Below, piece after piece: positions 6,272 through 12,973 of a stretch of DNA of 12,973 bases. Source of the DNA: Syntrophomonadaceae bacterium (GTDB lineage: Bacteria > Bacillota > Syntrophomonadia > Syntrophomonadales > Syntrophomonadaceae); the NCBI GenBank assembly GCA_028686565.1, contig JAQUBU010000044.1:1-12973 (forward strand), written 5' to 3'. A program made the translations under genes and the position numbers. The notes under the pieces were generated by a model. That model worked only from the letters and a program-made list of their open reading frames with translations. It searched no databases and was not told the origin of the DNA. How positions within the stretch are numbered: position 1 is the first letter of the stretch; each line of letters begins with the position of its first letter.

Positions 6272-7312
6272 CTATGAAAGCAAATCCTGAATAAAGATAT
6301 TCTGCTCAGTTTTAAGGTCTATGAATTCCTCTTCGATTTTAACCAACGGCCGAGTTGGGTCAGTTTCATTTATCAACACCACGGTGGCTTTTTGGCCGGT
6401 ATTAAGAATAACAGTTTCTCCAATGCTGATGTCTAATATGTATTTAAACAGCCGTCGGGCTACCATCGGTTCCAAATGTCCAAGGGTACCTTTTACAATA
6501 TGTTCAATAGCCTTTAACAAAGGCATGCGCGGGCGATAGGCACGATCAGAGGTGAGGGCATCAAAAACATCTGCAACTGCTATAATATTGCCGTAAAGAT
6601 TAATGTCTTCCCCCTTGGTCTGCAGGGGATAACCATGACCATCCTGATGCTCATGATGCTGAAGTACGGCGGTAGCTATATCAGGATCCTTAAGCTTGAT
6701 TTCATTTACTATCTGATAGCCGTATATAGGATGTTTTTGGATCTCTTTAAATTCAGCCGCATCCAAAGGACCCGGTTTATTTATAATATCATTCGACATC
6801 TTACATTTGCCGATATCATGAAGCATTCCTGCTATACCCAAATTCCTCAATTGTTGTGCGGTCAGTTTCATGGCCTGTCCAATTTTTATTGACATAACCC
6901 CTACCGAAACAGAATGCTGAAGCGTATATTCATCTTTGTTCCGAAGATTAAGCAGGTGTTTTAAAACATTATTGGTACCGGTTACTTCCGGCAACAGCAC
7001 ATCTATACTCTCATTTACTTCGCTGGGTTTTACCATATGCCCTGCAGATACCGCCGACATCATGTCACGCATAGTCTCAACCGTATTGGTATAAACTTCA
7101 GGCAAGCGTGTGTTTTCAACTATAGGACTTAATATAGCGCCTTCATCTTCAAGAATAAAAATATACTCATAACCTCGCTGTAAAAGCTGTTGAATATGAA
7201 ACTCTTTAAGAATAATTCCCTTGGGCATTAATAGTTGACCATCTGAACTATATAAATCCTTGGCTAGAGTTTTCCCAAGAGAAAAGGTTGTCAAATCAAC
7301 TCTTATCAACAT
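6272..7312 (-). CDS. HD-GYP domain protein, probable cyclic-di-GMP phosphodiesterase
   Basis: HD-GYP proteins hydrolyse cyclic-di-GMP with a di- or tri-iron centre and so lower this second messenger, affecting motility, biofilm or sporulation. The 346-residue protein has an N-terminal segment of about 100 residues that I cannot name, without a membrane span or receiver signature. The HD-GYP domain covers about residues 120-290: H133, MLHDIGK (163-169, with H165 and D166), KHPIYG (H194), LQHHE (H219, H220) and GHGYPL with the GYP triad (227-229), then ADVFDALTSDRAYRP. All metal ligands appear present. A beta-rich tail (about 297-346) follows. The frame opens at ATG 7324, but GGAGG lies inside that extension, 5 bases before ATG 7312, so 7312 is chosen. 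It has its own promoter and terminator. No diguanylate cyclase is in the window, so the cyclic-di-GMP link rests on the family. Confidence 0.93.
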   Translation of the reverse strand: MLIRVDLTTFSLGKTLAKDLYSSDGQLLMPKGIILKEFHIQQLLQRGYEYIFILEDEGAILSPIVENTRLPEVYTNTVETMRDMMSAVSAGHMVKPSEVNESIDVLLPEVTGTNNVLKHLLNLRNKDEYTLQHSVSVGVMSIKIGQAMKLTAQQLRNLGIAGMLHDIGKCKMSNDIINKPGPLDAAEFKEIQKHPIYGYQIVNEIKLKDPDIATAVLQHHEHQDGHGYPLQTKGEDINLYGNIIAVADVFDALTSDRAYRPRMPLLKAIEHIVKGTLGHLEPMVARRLFKYILDISIGETVILNTGQKATVVLINETDPTRPLVKIEEEFIDLKTEQNIFIQDLLS

Positions 7313-7317
7313 ACTAT

Positions 7318-7322
7318 CCTCC
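7318..7322 (-). promoter_or_regulatory. Ribosome binding site selecting the internal ATG of the HD-GYP gene
   Basis: GGAGG on the - strand is 5 bases before ATG 7312 and lies downstream of the alternative ATG 7324, which has no comparable site before it. Confidence 0.78.
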
Positions 7323-7370
7323 ATACATCAATACTAAGCATGGGTAATCCTACCATTAAATATCAAGATA

Positions 7371-7379
7371 ATTGTACCA
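7371..7379 (-). promoter_or_regulatory. Extended -10 promoter element of the HD-GYP gene
   Basis: On the - strand TGGTACAAT gives an extended -10 (TGn plus TACAAT) about 59 bases before the chosen start. The -35 at 17 bases is poor (TTTTTA), which an extended -10 can compensate for. Confidence 0.5.
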
Positions 7380-7497
7380 TAGCCCAATATAATTAAAAAA
7401 CCATATGGAATTTTTTATTAAAATTTTATTTCGAATATTTATTATCAAAGTGCACAATCTATTATTGTGGAAAATATATTTGAAAGGAGTTTAGTTA

Positions 7498-7680
7498 ATG
7501 AACTTGAATCACATGGAACTGCAAAGTCTCAGACATCTAATTGGGTCCCACATGATGATGGAAAAGAAATTAAATTTTTACGCTGATGAGGCTCAAGATC
7601 CCCAGTGTCGGCAAATGTTTGCTCAATCAGCCAAATCCGCGAGCCAAACCGCCCAAAAGCTCAGAACATTTTTAGGATAG
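7498..7680 (+). CDS. Small CotF-like protein, N-terminal-half type
   Basis: This 60-residue, helical, Met- and Gln-rich protein has a strong start: AAAGGAG lies 8 bases before the ATG. It has no signal peptide. Its pattern of HLIGSHMMMEKKLNFYADEA followed by DPQCRQMF and a helix ending in LRTFLG resembles the first helical pair of CotF-type spore coat proteins, where a DPQLRQ-like turn is typical. The next gene, in the same frame three bases after the stop, carries the second half (the coat F domain). The two are certainly co-transcribed and may assemble as one ferritin-like helical bundle on the spore surface. This is inference from pattern and context; alone the protein could be any small helical peptide. 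Confidence 0.8.
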   Translation: MNLNHMELQSLRHLIGSHMMMEKKLNFYADEAQDPQCRQMFAQSAKSASQTAQKLRTFLG

Positions 7681-7683
7681 GAG

Positions 7684-7953
7684 ATGAAAGAAAGAATGAA
7701 CAAACATCTGCAAGACAAAGAAATGGTTAATGATGTTCTTTCCATGACTAAGAGTGGTTTAACCACCTATACCAACTATATTGCTGAAACTTCCAATCAG
7801 CAGTTAAGATCCACTCTGCAGCAAATTAGAAACTCTGATGAACAGTTCCAATATCAGCTCTATCAAATGGCTGAACAGAAAGGTTTCTATAAAGCTGCTT
7901 CACCTGCTGATACCAGAGAAATACAAGAAGTGAAATCCCAGTTAGGTTCTTAA
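7684..7953 (+). CDS. CotF-family spore coat protein (coat F domain)
   Basis: This 89-residue protein is nearly all coat F domain, a helical module found in spore coat proteins of Bacilli and Clostridia. Recognisable parts are LQDKEMVNDVLSMTKSGLTTY, abbreviated as LQDKEMVNDVL with SGLTTYTNYIAE, then LRSTLQQIRNSDEQFQYQLYQ and MAEQKGFYKAASP, the usual KGFY/KGYY ending. There is no signal peptide, as expected for coat proteins assembled from the mother cell. AGGA (7674-7677) is 6 bases before the ATG and overlaps the upstream stop, suggesting translational coupling; an ATG four codons later is a possible alternative. The gene is followed by a bidirectional terminator. Expression in the mother cell during sporulation is expected from the family, but I could not find a clear sporulation-sigma promoter. 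Confidence 0.88.
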   Translation: MKERMNKHLQDKEMVNDVLSMTKSGLTTYTNYIAETSNQQLRSTLQQIRNSDEQFQYQLYQMAEQKGFYKAASPADTREIQEVKSQLGS

Positions 7954-8007
7954 TTAAAATATAGAGCCAAGTTTTTGCTTTTTGCAATAACCTGAGCTCA
8001 GTAATAT

Positions 8008-8034
8008 AAAAAGGAGCGTCAATCGCTCCTTTTT
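8008..8034. terminator. Bidirectional terminator between the coat genes and the DEAD-box helicase gene
   Basis: An 11-bp perfect stem AAAAAGGAGCG (8008-8018) and CGCTCCTTTTT (8024-8034) encloses the loop TCAAT. T runs occur on both strands. It lies 54 bases after the coat gene stop and 29 bases past the helicase stop, serving both convergent units. Confidence 0.92.
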
Positions 8035-8063
8035 GCTATATTCACATAATAGCCCTTATCCCT

Positions 8064-9662
8064 TTATCTTCCTCTATGTCCAACTTCCATTTTTTTGGAA
8101 CGATGTTTTTGCGGCCGGTATGGCGGACGACCACCTTTCTTATTGCGTTCGAAACTAATGAAAGCCTGGTAAACTTCATCTATACTTGACATCGGCACTT
8201 CAACATAAGTAGTATTGCTATTGATCTCTATATCACCTATTTGTTTAGGGCTCAATGAAGTATTGGCAGTAAGCAATTCCACCAGCCTGCGGGGATGAAT
8301 CCCTTGCAATCTGCCGGCGGGAAGCTCAACATGTGCAGTAGTACCACGATCACTTTCATCAAATTCAGTAGTTTCCAGATCTGGTGTATCATCAGCCATA
8401 ATTTTGAGGGCTGCGGCCAGTAAATTTTTAGCTTCACCTTGCTCTAAAATCCTTGCTGCCATATTTAAATACACTTCACCTGGTTGCTCTGCGGCCTTAA
8501 GCAAACGGCTTAACAGCAGTTCCTGATGGCGTTGTACGGCTTCCTGCAAAGTCGGGAGGATTCCGGGCTGAATTCTCTTACCCGTATATCTCTCAATCAA
8601 TCTTAATTGGCGCAATTGCGAGGGTTCCACCAAAGTAATGGCAACCCCGGTTCTCCCTGCCCTGCCGGTTCTCCCGGTGCGATGGATATAGCTGTCCAGT
8701 TCTTCCGGTATGTCATAATTAAAAACATGAGTAACAAGCTCAACGTCCAAACCCCTTGCAGCAAGGTCAGTGGCTACCAAAATCTTGGTACTGCCTGTAC
8801 GGAACCGATGCATGACACTGTCACGCTCACGCTGGGACATATCTCCATGCAAGGCATCCGCAGTATAACCCCTGGAATTCAGTATCCTGGCTAATTCATC
8901 AGCGCTCTTCTTGGTACGGCAAAAAACCAGACTAACCGGAGGTTGCTCAACATCCAGAATACGGCACATCGTTTCTACTTTGCGCCGGGGATTAACCTGG
9001 TAATAAACCTGTTCTATCACTGCCACTGTTCTTTCAGCAGATTCAATAAGCACAATCTCAGGTTTATTCATAAACTTTTGCCCTAAATCCCGGATCTCAT
9101 CAACTAAAGTAGCTGAAAAAAGAAAAGTCTGGCGTTTTTCGGGGCACTGCTGCAAAACGGTCTCAATATCGGGCAGGAAGCCCATATCCAACATTTCATC
9201 AGCTTCATCCAAAACCACGAACTTTAATCCGCCCAGCTTTATTGACCCGCGTCTAAGATGATCCAATAAACGGCCTGGTGTACCTACAATAATTTCCGGT
9301 CTCCGTCCCAGAGCTCTCATTTGGATTTCAATAGATTGCCCGCCGTATACAGCCAAAGCGTTGATGTGCAATCCTCTGCCCAAAAAAGCTATTTCCTCCC
9401 GTACTTGAACTGCCAATTCCCGGGTAGGGCAGACAATCAGGGCCTGTATACCGCCTCCCTTGCTGACAGTGTTAAGAATAGGTATGCCAAATGAAGCTGT
9501 TTTACCGGTTCCAGTTTGAGCCTGTCCCATCACATCCAAACCGGCAATAGCTAATGGAATTGTTTGTTGCTGGATAGGAGTGGGCTGTTCAAAACCTTTC
9601 TCATCTATCATCTTCAACAGGTCATCTTTCAGACCCATACTGTTAAATCCTTCTTTGTTCAA
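8064..9662 (-). CDS. DEAD-box ATP-dependent RNA helicase with DbpA-like RNA-binding tail
   Basis: This cytoplasmic RNA helicase likely acts in ribosome assembly, mRNA turnover or cold adaptation. The 532 residues carry the full motif set: Q motif GFEQPTPIQ (23-31), Walker A AQTGTGKT (48-55), PTRELA (79-84), GG (107-108), TPGRL (128-132), DEAD (152-155), SAT (183-185), VFCRTKKSADEL (246-257), TDLAARGLD (298-306) and HRTGRTGRAGR (327-337). After a helical linker, residues about 443-502 resemble the DbpA/CsdA C-terminal RNA-binding domain (VELPAGRLQGIHPRRLVELL and TYVEVPM). A basic, disordered tail (about 506-532) may also bind RNA. The architecture is that of the DeaD/CshA group. The start is TTG, 8 bases after AGGAGG; the first ATG is 24 bases further in. 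It is a single-gene unit with its own promoter and terminator. Confidence 0.95.
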   Translation of the reverse strand: MNKEGFNSMGLKDDLLKMIDEKGFEQPTPIQQQTIPLAIAGLDVMGQAQTGTGKTASFGIPILNTVSKGGGIQALIVCPTRELAVQVREEIAFLGRGLHINALAVYGGQSIEIQMRALGRRPEIIVGTPGRLLDHLRRGSIKLGGLKFVVLDEADEMLDMGFLPDIETVLQQCPEKRQTFLFSATLVDEIRDLGQKFMNKPEIVLIESAERTVAVIEQVYYQVNPRRKVETMCRILDVEQPPVSLVFCRTKKSADELARILNSRGYTADALHGDMSQRERDSVMHRFRTGSTKILVATDLAARGLDVELVTHVFNYDIPEELDSYIHRTGRTGRAGRTGVAITLVEPSQLRQLRLIERYTGKRIQPGILPTLQEAVQRHQELLLSRLLKAAEQPGEVYLNMAARILEQGEAKNLLAAALKIMADDTPDLETTEFDESDRGTTAHVELPAGRLQGIHPRRLVELLTANTSLSPKQIGDIEINSNTTYVEVPMSSIDEVYQAFISFERNKKGGRPPYRPQKHRSKKMEVGHRGR

Positions 9663-9670
9663 TAATTGCT

Positions 9671-9676
9671 CCTCCT
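9671..9676 (-). promoter_or_regulatory. Ribosome binding site selecting the TTG start of the helicase gene
   Basis: AGGAGG on the - strand is 8 bases before TTG 9662. The first in-frame ATG would be 32 bases away, too far. Confidence 0.78.
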
Positions 9677-9694
9677 TGCATTTTGTCGTTTACT

Positions 9695-9703
9695 ACTATA
9701 ACA
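9695..9703 (-). promoter_or_regulatory. Extended -10 promoter element of the DEAD-box helicase gene
   Basis: On the - strand TGTTATAGT forms an extended -10 about 32 bases before the TTG start, giving a short leader of roughly 25 bases. The -35 region is poor (TGGAAC at 17-18 bases). Confidence 0.45.
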
Positions 9704-9841
9704 TACTTTATCATCAAGTTCCATGTTACGGCTAATTAACGCATCTATTAAGCCCAACAACCAATAATTTATCAGCTCATAAACGTAATATAAACTCTCG
9801 ACCCGAAGTAATATTAATATGCATATATCCTCAAACCTGTT

Positions 9842-9870
9842 TTTACATAGATTGGCATAAGTTGTATGCT
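9842..9870 (+). promoter_or_regulatory. Probable promoter of the glycosyltransferase gene
   Basis: TTTACA (9842-9847) and TATGCT (9865-9870) are 17 bases apart. An overlapping alternative is TTGGCA (9852-9857) with TATTAA (9876-9881) at 18 bases. Either leaves a leader of about 165-180 bases before ATG 10057. Confidence 0.45.
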
Positions 9871-9876
9871 AAAAGT

Positions 9877-9892
9877 ATTAATGGTCATTAAT
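9877..9892. promoter_or_regulatory. Inverted repeat at the glycosyltransferase promoter, possible operator
   Basis: ATTAATG and CATTAAT are 7-base perfect arms separated by two bases. The repeat lies at or just after the predicted -10, where a bound repressor would block transcription. A near-identical repeat with a one-base centre occurs upstream of the deacetylase gene (5986-5998). Confidence 0.35.
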
Positions 9893-10056
9893 AATTCCGG
9901 ATTTCATTATTATTGGGTTAATTTTACAGGAATAGCTTTTACAAAGATCCTAAGAATAATCTTCAGAAGCTATAAGGCTTGGAAACAAAATTCAACTCAA
10001 TTAAGATGTCTATAAACATTATTAAAATGATAATAACGAGAAAGGTAATATACATT

Positions 10057-11064
10057 ATGCGAGTTGCTTTATTGTCACCCATTGCATGGCGAACACCTCC
10101 CCGGCATTACGGTCCCTGGGAAAGAGTGGTTTCTTTACTGGCGGAAGGTCTGGTAAGAAGAGGCCTTAATGTTACTCTATTTGCTACCGGGGATTCAAAA
10201 ACCTCCGGCCGTCTTGACTATGTCTGTCCGGTTCCCTATGAAGAAAACCCCAATATTGATCCCAAAGTTTGGGAGGCATTACATATTGCCCACCTTTTTG
10301 AACAAGCGGGTAAATTTGATATTATTCATAATAATTACGACTTCCTGCCGCTTTCATACAGCCGTCTGGTTAGTACACCTATGATAACAACCATTCATGG
10401 CTTTTCATCCAGTAAGATACTGCCTGTTTACAGAGAATATAACCAGAACAACTATTATGTATCTATTAGCAATGCCGACCGCAGCAGTGATTTGAATTAT
10501 TGTGCAACTATCTATCATGGTATTGATCTTAATGAATTCACTTTAAAAAGGGAACCTGGTGATTACCTGCTTTACTTTGGGCGCATACATCCGGACAAAG
10601 GAACCACGGATGCTATAGAAATAGCGTCCAGGACAGGCCGAAAGCTTATTATTGCAGGTATAATTCAGGACAAGGACTATTATAATAAAAATATATACCC
10701 GCATATTGATAACCAGAATATTATATATTGGGGCTCAGTGGGTCCTGAGCAGCGAAATGAATTGTTGGGAAATGCTTATGCACTGTTACATCCCATTCAC
10801 TTTAACGAGCCCTTTGGTCTAAGTGTGATTGAATCAATGGCCTGCGGCACACCGGTAATAGCCTTCAATAAAGGTTCAATGCCTGAGGTTATAAAAGATG
10901 GTGAGACTGGATTTCTGGTAAATAATGCAGATATGGCTTGTCAAAAGTTAAATGATATTCCCTTAATAAGCAGGGCACACTGTCATGAATGGGTGGCTGA
11001 ACGTTTCAGTCAGGATAGAATGGTTGACGATTACATTACACTATATGAGCAAATACTGCAGTAG
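10057..11064 (+). CDS. Glycosyltransferase family 4 (GT-B fold)
   Basis: This cytoplasmic retaining glycosyltransferase moves a sugar from a nucleotide-sugar donor to an unknown acceptor. The 335 residues show a two-domain GT-B layout. The N-terminal acceptor domain starts MRVALLSPIAW, has a glycine-containing RHYGPWERVV loop (residues 16-25), LFATGDS (41-47) and TTIHGFSSS (111-119). The C-terminal donor domain begins near YLLYFGRIHPDKG (170-182) and holds the EX7E motif EPFGLSVIE (E251, E259) followed by SMACGTPVIAF and GETGFLV (282-288). The ATG at 10057 is chosen because family members start at this MRxALxSPIAW; AAAGG is 11 bases upstream, a slightly long gap. Readers upstream to TTG 9979 add only low-complexity residues. 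It is a lone gene with a long leader, so donor, acceptor and pathway (envelope glycan, glycolipid or osmolyte) cannot be assigned. Confidence 0.92.
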   Translation: MRVALLSPIAWRTPPRHYGPWERVVSLLAEGLVRRGLNVTLFATGDSKTSGRLDYVCPVPYEENPNIDPKVWEALHIAHLFEQAGKFDIIHNNYDFLPLSYSRLVSTPMITTIHGFSSSKILPVYREYNQNNYYVSISNADRSSDLNYCATIYHGIDLNEFTLKREPGDYLLYFGRIHPDKGTTDAIEIASRTGRKLIIAGIIQDKDYYNKNIYPHIDNQNIIYWGSVGPEQRNELLGNAYALLHPIHFNEPFGLSVIESMACGTPVIAFNKGSMPEVIKDGETGFLVNNADMACQKLNDIPLISRAHCHEWVAERFSQDRMVDDYITLYEQILQ

Positions 11065-11089
11065 AAAAAAAAACTGCAACACTCAGCAG
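11065..11089 (-). terminator. Weak terminator candidate downstream of the DegV gene
   Basis: On the - strand a 4-bp stem CTGC/GCAG (arms 11086-11089 and 11074-11077) with an 8-base loop is followed by nine T. The stem is short, so termination is uncertain. On the + strand, TGCAGT (11057-11062) can pair with ACTGCA (11073-11078) at the end of the glycosyltransferase gene but has no T tail. Confidence 0.3.
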
Positions 11090-11156
11090 GGCAAATCAAC
11101 AGATCCTAATCAATCAAAACCATAACAGGCCACTTTCAATTTTTCGCAATAATCTT

Positions 11157-12005
11157 TTATTTACTCAGAAAGAAAACTGAATAAGTTCCCGCTCCTACAT
11201 GGGAACCAATGGCAGCACCTATCTCGGAAATAACAAATTTTGAACAGCCAAAGCGTTCTTCAATCATCATTTTTATTTCCAGTGCCCCCTCATAGTCAGC
11301 AGAGTAATTGATTCCAATTAGCTGTTCTGACAGGTCACTGCTCCTGCTCTCCATTATGTCCAACATCCGTTTCTTGGCTTTTTTCAGGCCATGCACAACC
11401 TCCAATGGTGCAATTTTTCCATCCACAAAATGCGCAATCAGCTTAATATTAAGAAAAGATCCTACGGCGGCAGAAGCTGCCGTAATTCTCCCCCCCCTTT
11501 TTAACATTTCAAAATTTCCGACTACAAAAATATGCTGGATACGTGCAATATTATCCTCAATAGCAGCTATAACCTCGGCTTTGTTTTTACCAGCCTTCAC
11601 TGCCTGGGCGGCTCTAATCACTGTAAGCGCATAACCCACTGAGGCACTTTTGGAATCGATAACTGTTATGCGCTGAGGATCAATCATATTACGAGCTATC
11701 AAGGCAGATTGACAAGTTCCGCTTAAGCCTGAGGAAAAAGCAATATATATAATCTCTGCATCGCTTTCATTCAATACCCTGGCAAATTCGGCCTGGTATT
11801 CCAGCGGTATTATCTGCGCTGTAGTTGGCATTACTCCTGGTTCAGCAATAAGCTGATAAAACTCACTGGGGCTTATACTTAATCTATCCCGGTAAGTCTT
11901 GTTTTTAATGATTATGGGCATATGAAAGAGCTTAACACCTAATTCATCCAACAGCTCGTGATCAAGGTCGCATCCGTTGTCAGCATATATTCTGATATCC
12001 GGCAC
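11157..12005 (-). CDS. DegV-family fatty-acid-binding protein
   Basis: DegV (FakB-type) proteins bind a fatty acid and, in many Firmicutes, present it to the kinase FakA to form acyl-phosphate for lipid synthesis. The 282 residues match the family length. Visible landmarks are IYADNGCDL near the N-terminus (family SDS-D/E-L region), MPTTAQIIP (residues 59-67), FSSGLSGTCQSA (90-101), VIDSKSASVG (115-124), MLKRGGRI (167-174) and a C-terminal GSHVGAGTYSVFF in place of the usual GPHxGPG. Few charged residues surround the expected lipid pocket. The start is GTG 12005, 8 bases after GGAGG in a run of G; an upstream ATG (12041) would add 12 residues before that site. Divergent from the MFS gene. The FakA partner is not in the window, so the fatty-acid kinase role rests on the family. 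Confidence 0.93.
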   Translation of the reverse strand: MPDIRIYADNGCDLDHELLDELGVKLFHMPIIIKNKTYRDRLSISPSEFYQLIAEPGVMPTTAQIIPLEYQAEFARVLNESDAEIIYIAFSSGLSGTCQSALIARNMIDPQRITVIDSKSASVGYALTVIRAAQAVKAGKNKAEVIAAIEDNIARIQHIFVVGNFEMLKRGGRITAASAAVGSFLNIKLIAHFVDGKIAPLEVVHGLKKAKKRMLDIMESRSSDLSEQLIGINYSADYEGALEIKMMIEERFGCSKFVISEIGAAIGSHVGAGTYSVFFLSK

Positions 12006-12013
12006 CAAACACC

Positions 12014-12018
12014 CCTCC
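12014..12018 (-). promoter_or_regulatory. Ribosome binding site selecting the GTG start of the DegV gene
   Basis: GGAGG inside GGGGGAGGGG on the - strand is 8 bases before GTG 12005. It falls within the longer ATG 12041 reading, which argues against that start. Confidence 0.75.
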
Positions 12019-12096
12019 CCCAATTTCCCAATAAGCAACAAAATAGCTTTCTAAATTTTAGCTTTTTTCATACTTATATACAACTTAGGCCGTGCA

Positions 12097-12128
12097 ATTA
12101 TACTATACTATTTGAAATGTTATACTAT
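12097..12128. promoter_or_regulatory. Divergent promoter region of DegV and MFS genes
   Basis: A perfect TATAAT occurs on the - strand (12097-12102) and TATACT on the + strand (12121-12126). Neither has a good -35. TTATACTAT is repeated directly at 12098-12106 and 12120-12128, 22 bases apart. I take this as the shared control region, with the exact start sites uncertain. Confidence 0.35.
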
Positions 12129-12160
12129 TATCCGAATAACCATGAATAAGGAGTTCACAA

Positions 12161-12973
12161 ATGTTAAAGTTTAAAAATTCTGCAGCAACCCCGCTTCTGC
12201 TTTTTTCCCTGTCAGTGTTGATGATGGGTTTATACAGCGGCCTCTATGATCCCTCGTTTAATAATTATTTGGCTCAAGTCCACCAAATGGGCGAAGTCGC
12301 CAGAGGAGGACTGGAATTCCCCCGGGAATTACCCGGTTTCCTAATTGTCTTCGTTTTTACTGCTCTGATTTTTTTAGCTGACACCCGGATCGCCATGCTG
12401 GCAGCCATAATGGTGGGAATCTCTCTCTGGGGTCAGGGCTTTATGGCTCCTGAAATGAAACAGGTGGTAATCTGGATGCTGTTATGGAGCACAGGAGCTC
12501 ACCTTTTTATGGTCCTGAAATCTTCCATTACACTGCGCCTGGCGGAAGAAGGTCGAACCGGACAGCTAATGGGCCGCCTGGGGGCTTTGGAGGCTGGGGA
12601 AGCTTTATGCGGTATGCTGCTTGTTTACTTGGGGGTTGCCCGTTTCAATTTCTCTTTTGGCATGATTTTCGGAATAGCAGGAACCTGTGCTATCCTGGCT
12701 GCTATCTGTTTATTTTTAATCAGACCCGAGCCCTTAAAAAAACACCCCCGCACTCTGATGATCAAGAAAAAATACTTCCTGTATTATATACTTTGCATGG
12801 TCTTTGGAGCTCGAAAACAGATATTTCTTACTTTTGCTCCCTGGGTATTAATTAAAATTTTTCACAGTGAGGTTCAAACTTTTGCCATCCTTGGAATCAT
12901 AGGAACGGTAATAAGTTTGTTTTTCAGACCTCTTTTAGGAAAGGCCATTGACAGCTGGGGGGAAAGAAACATC
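12161..12973 (+). CDS. Major facilitator superfamily transporter, 3' partial
   Basis: The frame is open from ATG 12161 to the window end (271 codons), so it runs off the edge. AAGGAG (12148-12153) is 7 bases before the ATG, an excellent start. The translation begins MLKFKNSAATPLLLFSLSV and shows about seven hydrophobic spans, near residues 12-27, 58-72, 76-94, 102-118, 148-157, 166-186 and 206-230, with another beginning near 240. A polar loop with RLAEEGRTGQLMGRLGALE (about 125-143) and a GxxxDSWGER-like motif (LLGKAIDSWGER, 258-269) match the cytoplasmic loops of MFS carriers. I call it an MFS permease of the inner membrane; the substrate is unknown. It is divergent from the DegV gene, so a link to lipid or small-molecule export is only possible. 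Its composition is somewhat GC-richer than the genes before it. Confidence 0.82.
   Translation, partial: MLKFKNSAATPLLLFSLSVLMMGLYSGLYDPSFNNYLAQVHQMGEVARGGLEFPRELPGFLIVFVFTALIFLADTRIAMLAAIMVGISLWGQGFMAPEMKQVVIWMLLWSTGAHLFMVLKSSITLRLAEEGRTGQLMGRLGALEAGEALCGMLLVYLGVARFNFSFGMIFGIAGTCAILAAICLFLIRPEPLKKHPRTLMIKKKYFLYYILCMVFGARKQIFLTFAPWVLIKIFHSEVQTFAILGIIGTVISLFFRPLLGKAIDSWGERNI

Larger units (their letters stand above)
9663..10056. other. AT-rich intergenic region, 394 bases, with divergent promoters
   Basis: It holds the helicase promoter and ribosome binding site on one side and the glycosyltransferase promoter and long leader on the other. Within the leader are an inverted repeat ATTAATG-GT-CATTAAT (9877-9892) and an imperfect hairpin (9932-9973). 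The TTG at 9979 would extend the glycosyltransferase by 26 low-complexity residues and is not accepted. The middle (about 9704-9841) shows nothing I can name. Confidence 0.6.

Noticed and set aside
7433..7458. Possible sigma-E type promoter (GAATATT plus TGCACAAT) before the coat genes
   Set aside because: The -10 match is partial and the spacer of 11 bases is too short for the known consensus.
9979..10056. Glycosyltransferase start at TTG 9979
   Set aside because: The 26 extra residues are low-complexity (Ile, Lys, Met) and family proteins begin at the MRVALLSPIAW sequence.
12484..12855. 123-residue + strand reading frame overlapping the MFS gene
   Set aside because: It is a shadow frame: it has no ribosome site, while the overlapping frame from 12161 gives a clean membrane protein with a strong ribosome site.

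Overview
The window looks like chromosomal DNA from an anaerobic, spore-forming Firmicute, probably a clostridium such as a syntrophic or Peptococcaceae-type lineage. The evidence is a ferredoxin-dependent 2-oxoacid oxidoreductase (anaerobic energy metabolism), a CotF-type spore-coat pair, a DegV protein, strong AGGAGG ribosome binding sites, and frequent GTG and TTG starts. The exact taxon cannot be read from the sequence. No rRNA, tRNA, CRISPR array, insertion sequence or phage gene was seen.

Layout. (1) 1-2054, + strand: the end of a PorA-type alpha subunit, then a complete PorB-type beta subunit, closed by a strong terminator. This block is visibly GC-richer than the rest. (2) 2210-4018: an unrecognised protein with an ISOCOT-like motif order (- strand), divergent from a FadR-type GntR regulator (+ strand). 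(3) 4032-5921, - strand: a membrane-anchored polysaccharide deacetylase, then an exported L,D-transpeptidase with two peptidoglycan-binding domains. A perfect 22-bp hairpin lies between them. (4) 6228-7312, - strand: an HD-GYP protein with its own terminator. (5) 7498-8034, + strand: two small proteins that together resemble one CotF spore-coat protein, split by a single in-frame TAG, followed by a bidirectional terminator. (6) 8064-9703, - strand: a DEAD-box RNA helicase with a DbpA-like tail. (7) 9842-11064, + strand: a family 4 glycosyltransferase with a long leader. (8) 11065-12973: a DegV fatty-acid-binding protein (- strand), divergent from an MFS transporter (+ strand) that runs off the window.

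How the genes relate. PorA and PorB are two subunits of one enzyme that couples 2-oxoacid oxidation or synthesis to ferredoxin; the gamma and delta subunits would lie upstream if present. The deacetylase and L,D-transpeptidase both act on peptidoglycan outside the membrane. With the CotF pair they give the middle of the window an envelope and sporulation flavour. The helicase, HD-GYP protein, glycosyltransferase, DegV and MFS genes look like separate transcription units.

No convincing new multi-gene system was found. The best leads are the long hairpin between the two cell-wall genes, the unrecognised protein at 2210-3028, the split CotF pair, and a shared TTAATG/CATTAA inverted repeat upstream of two envelope-type genes.
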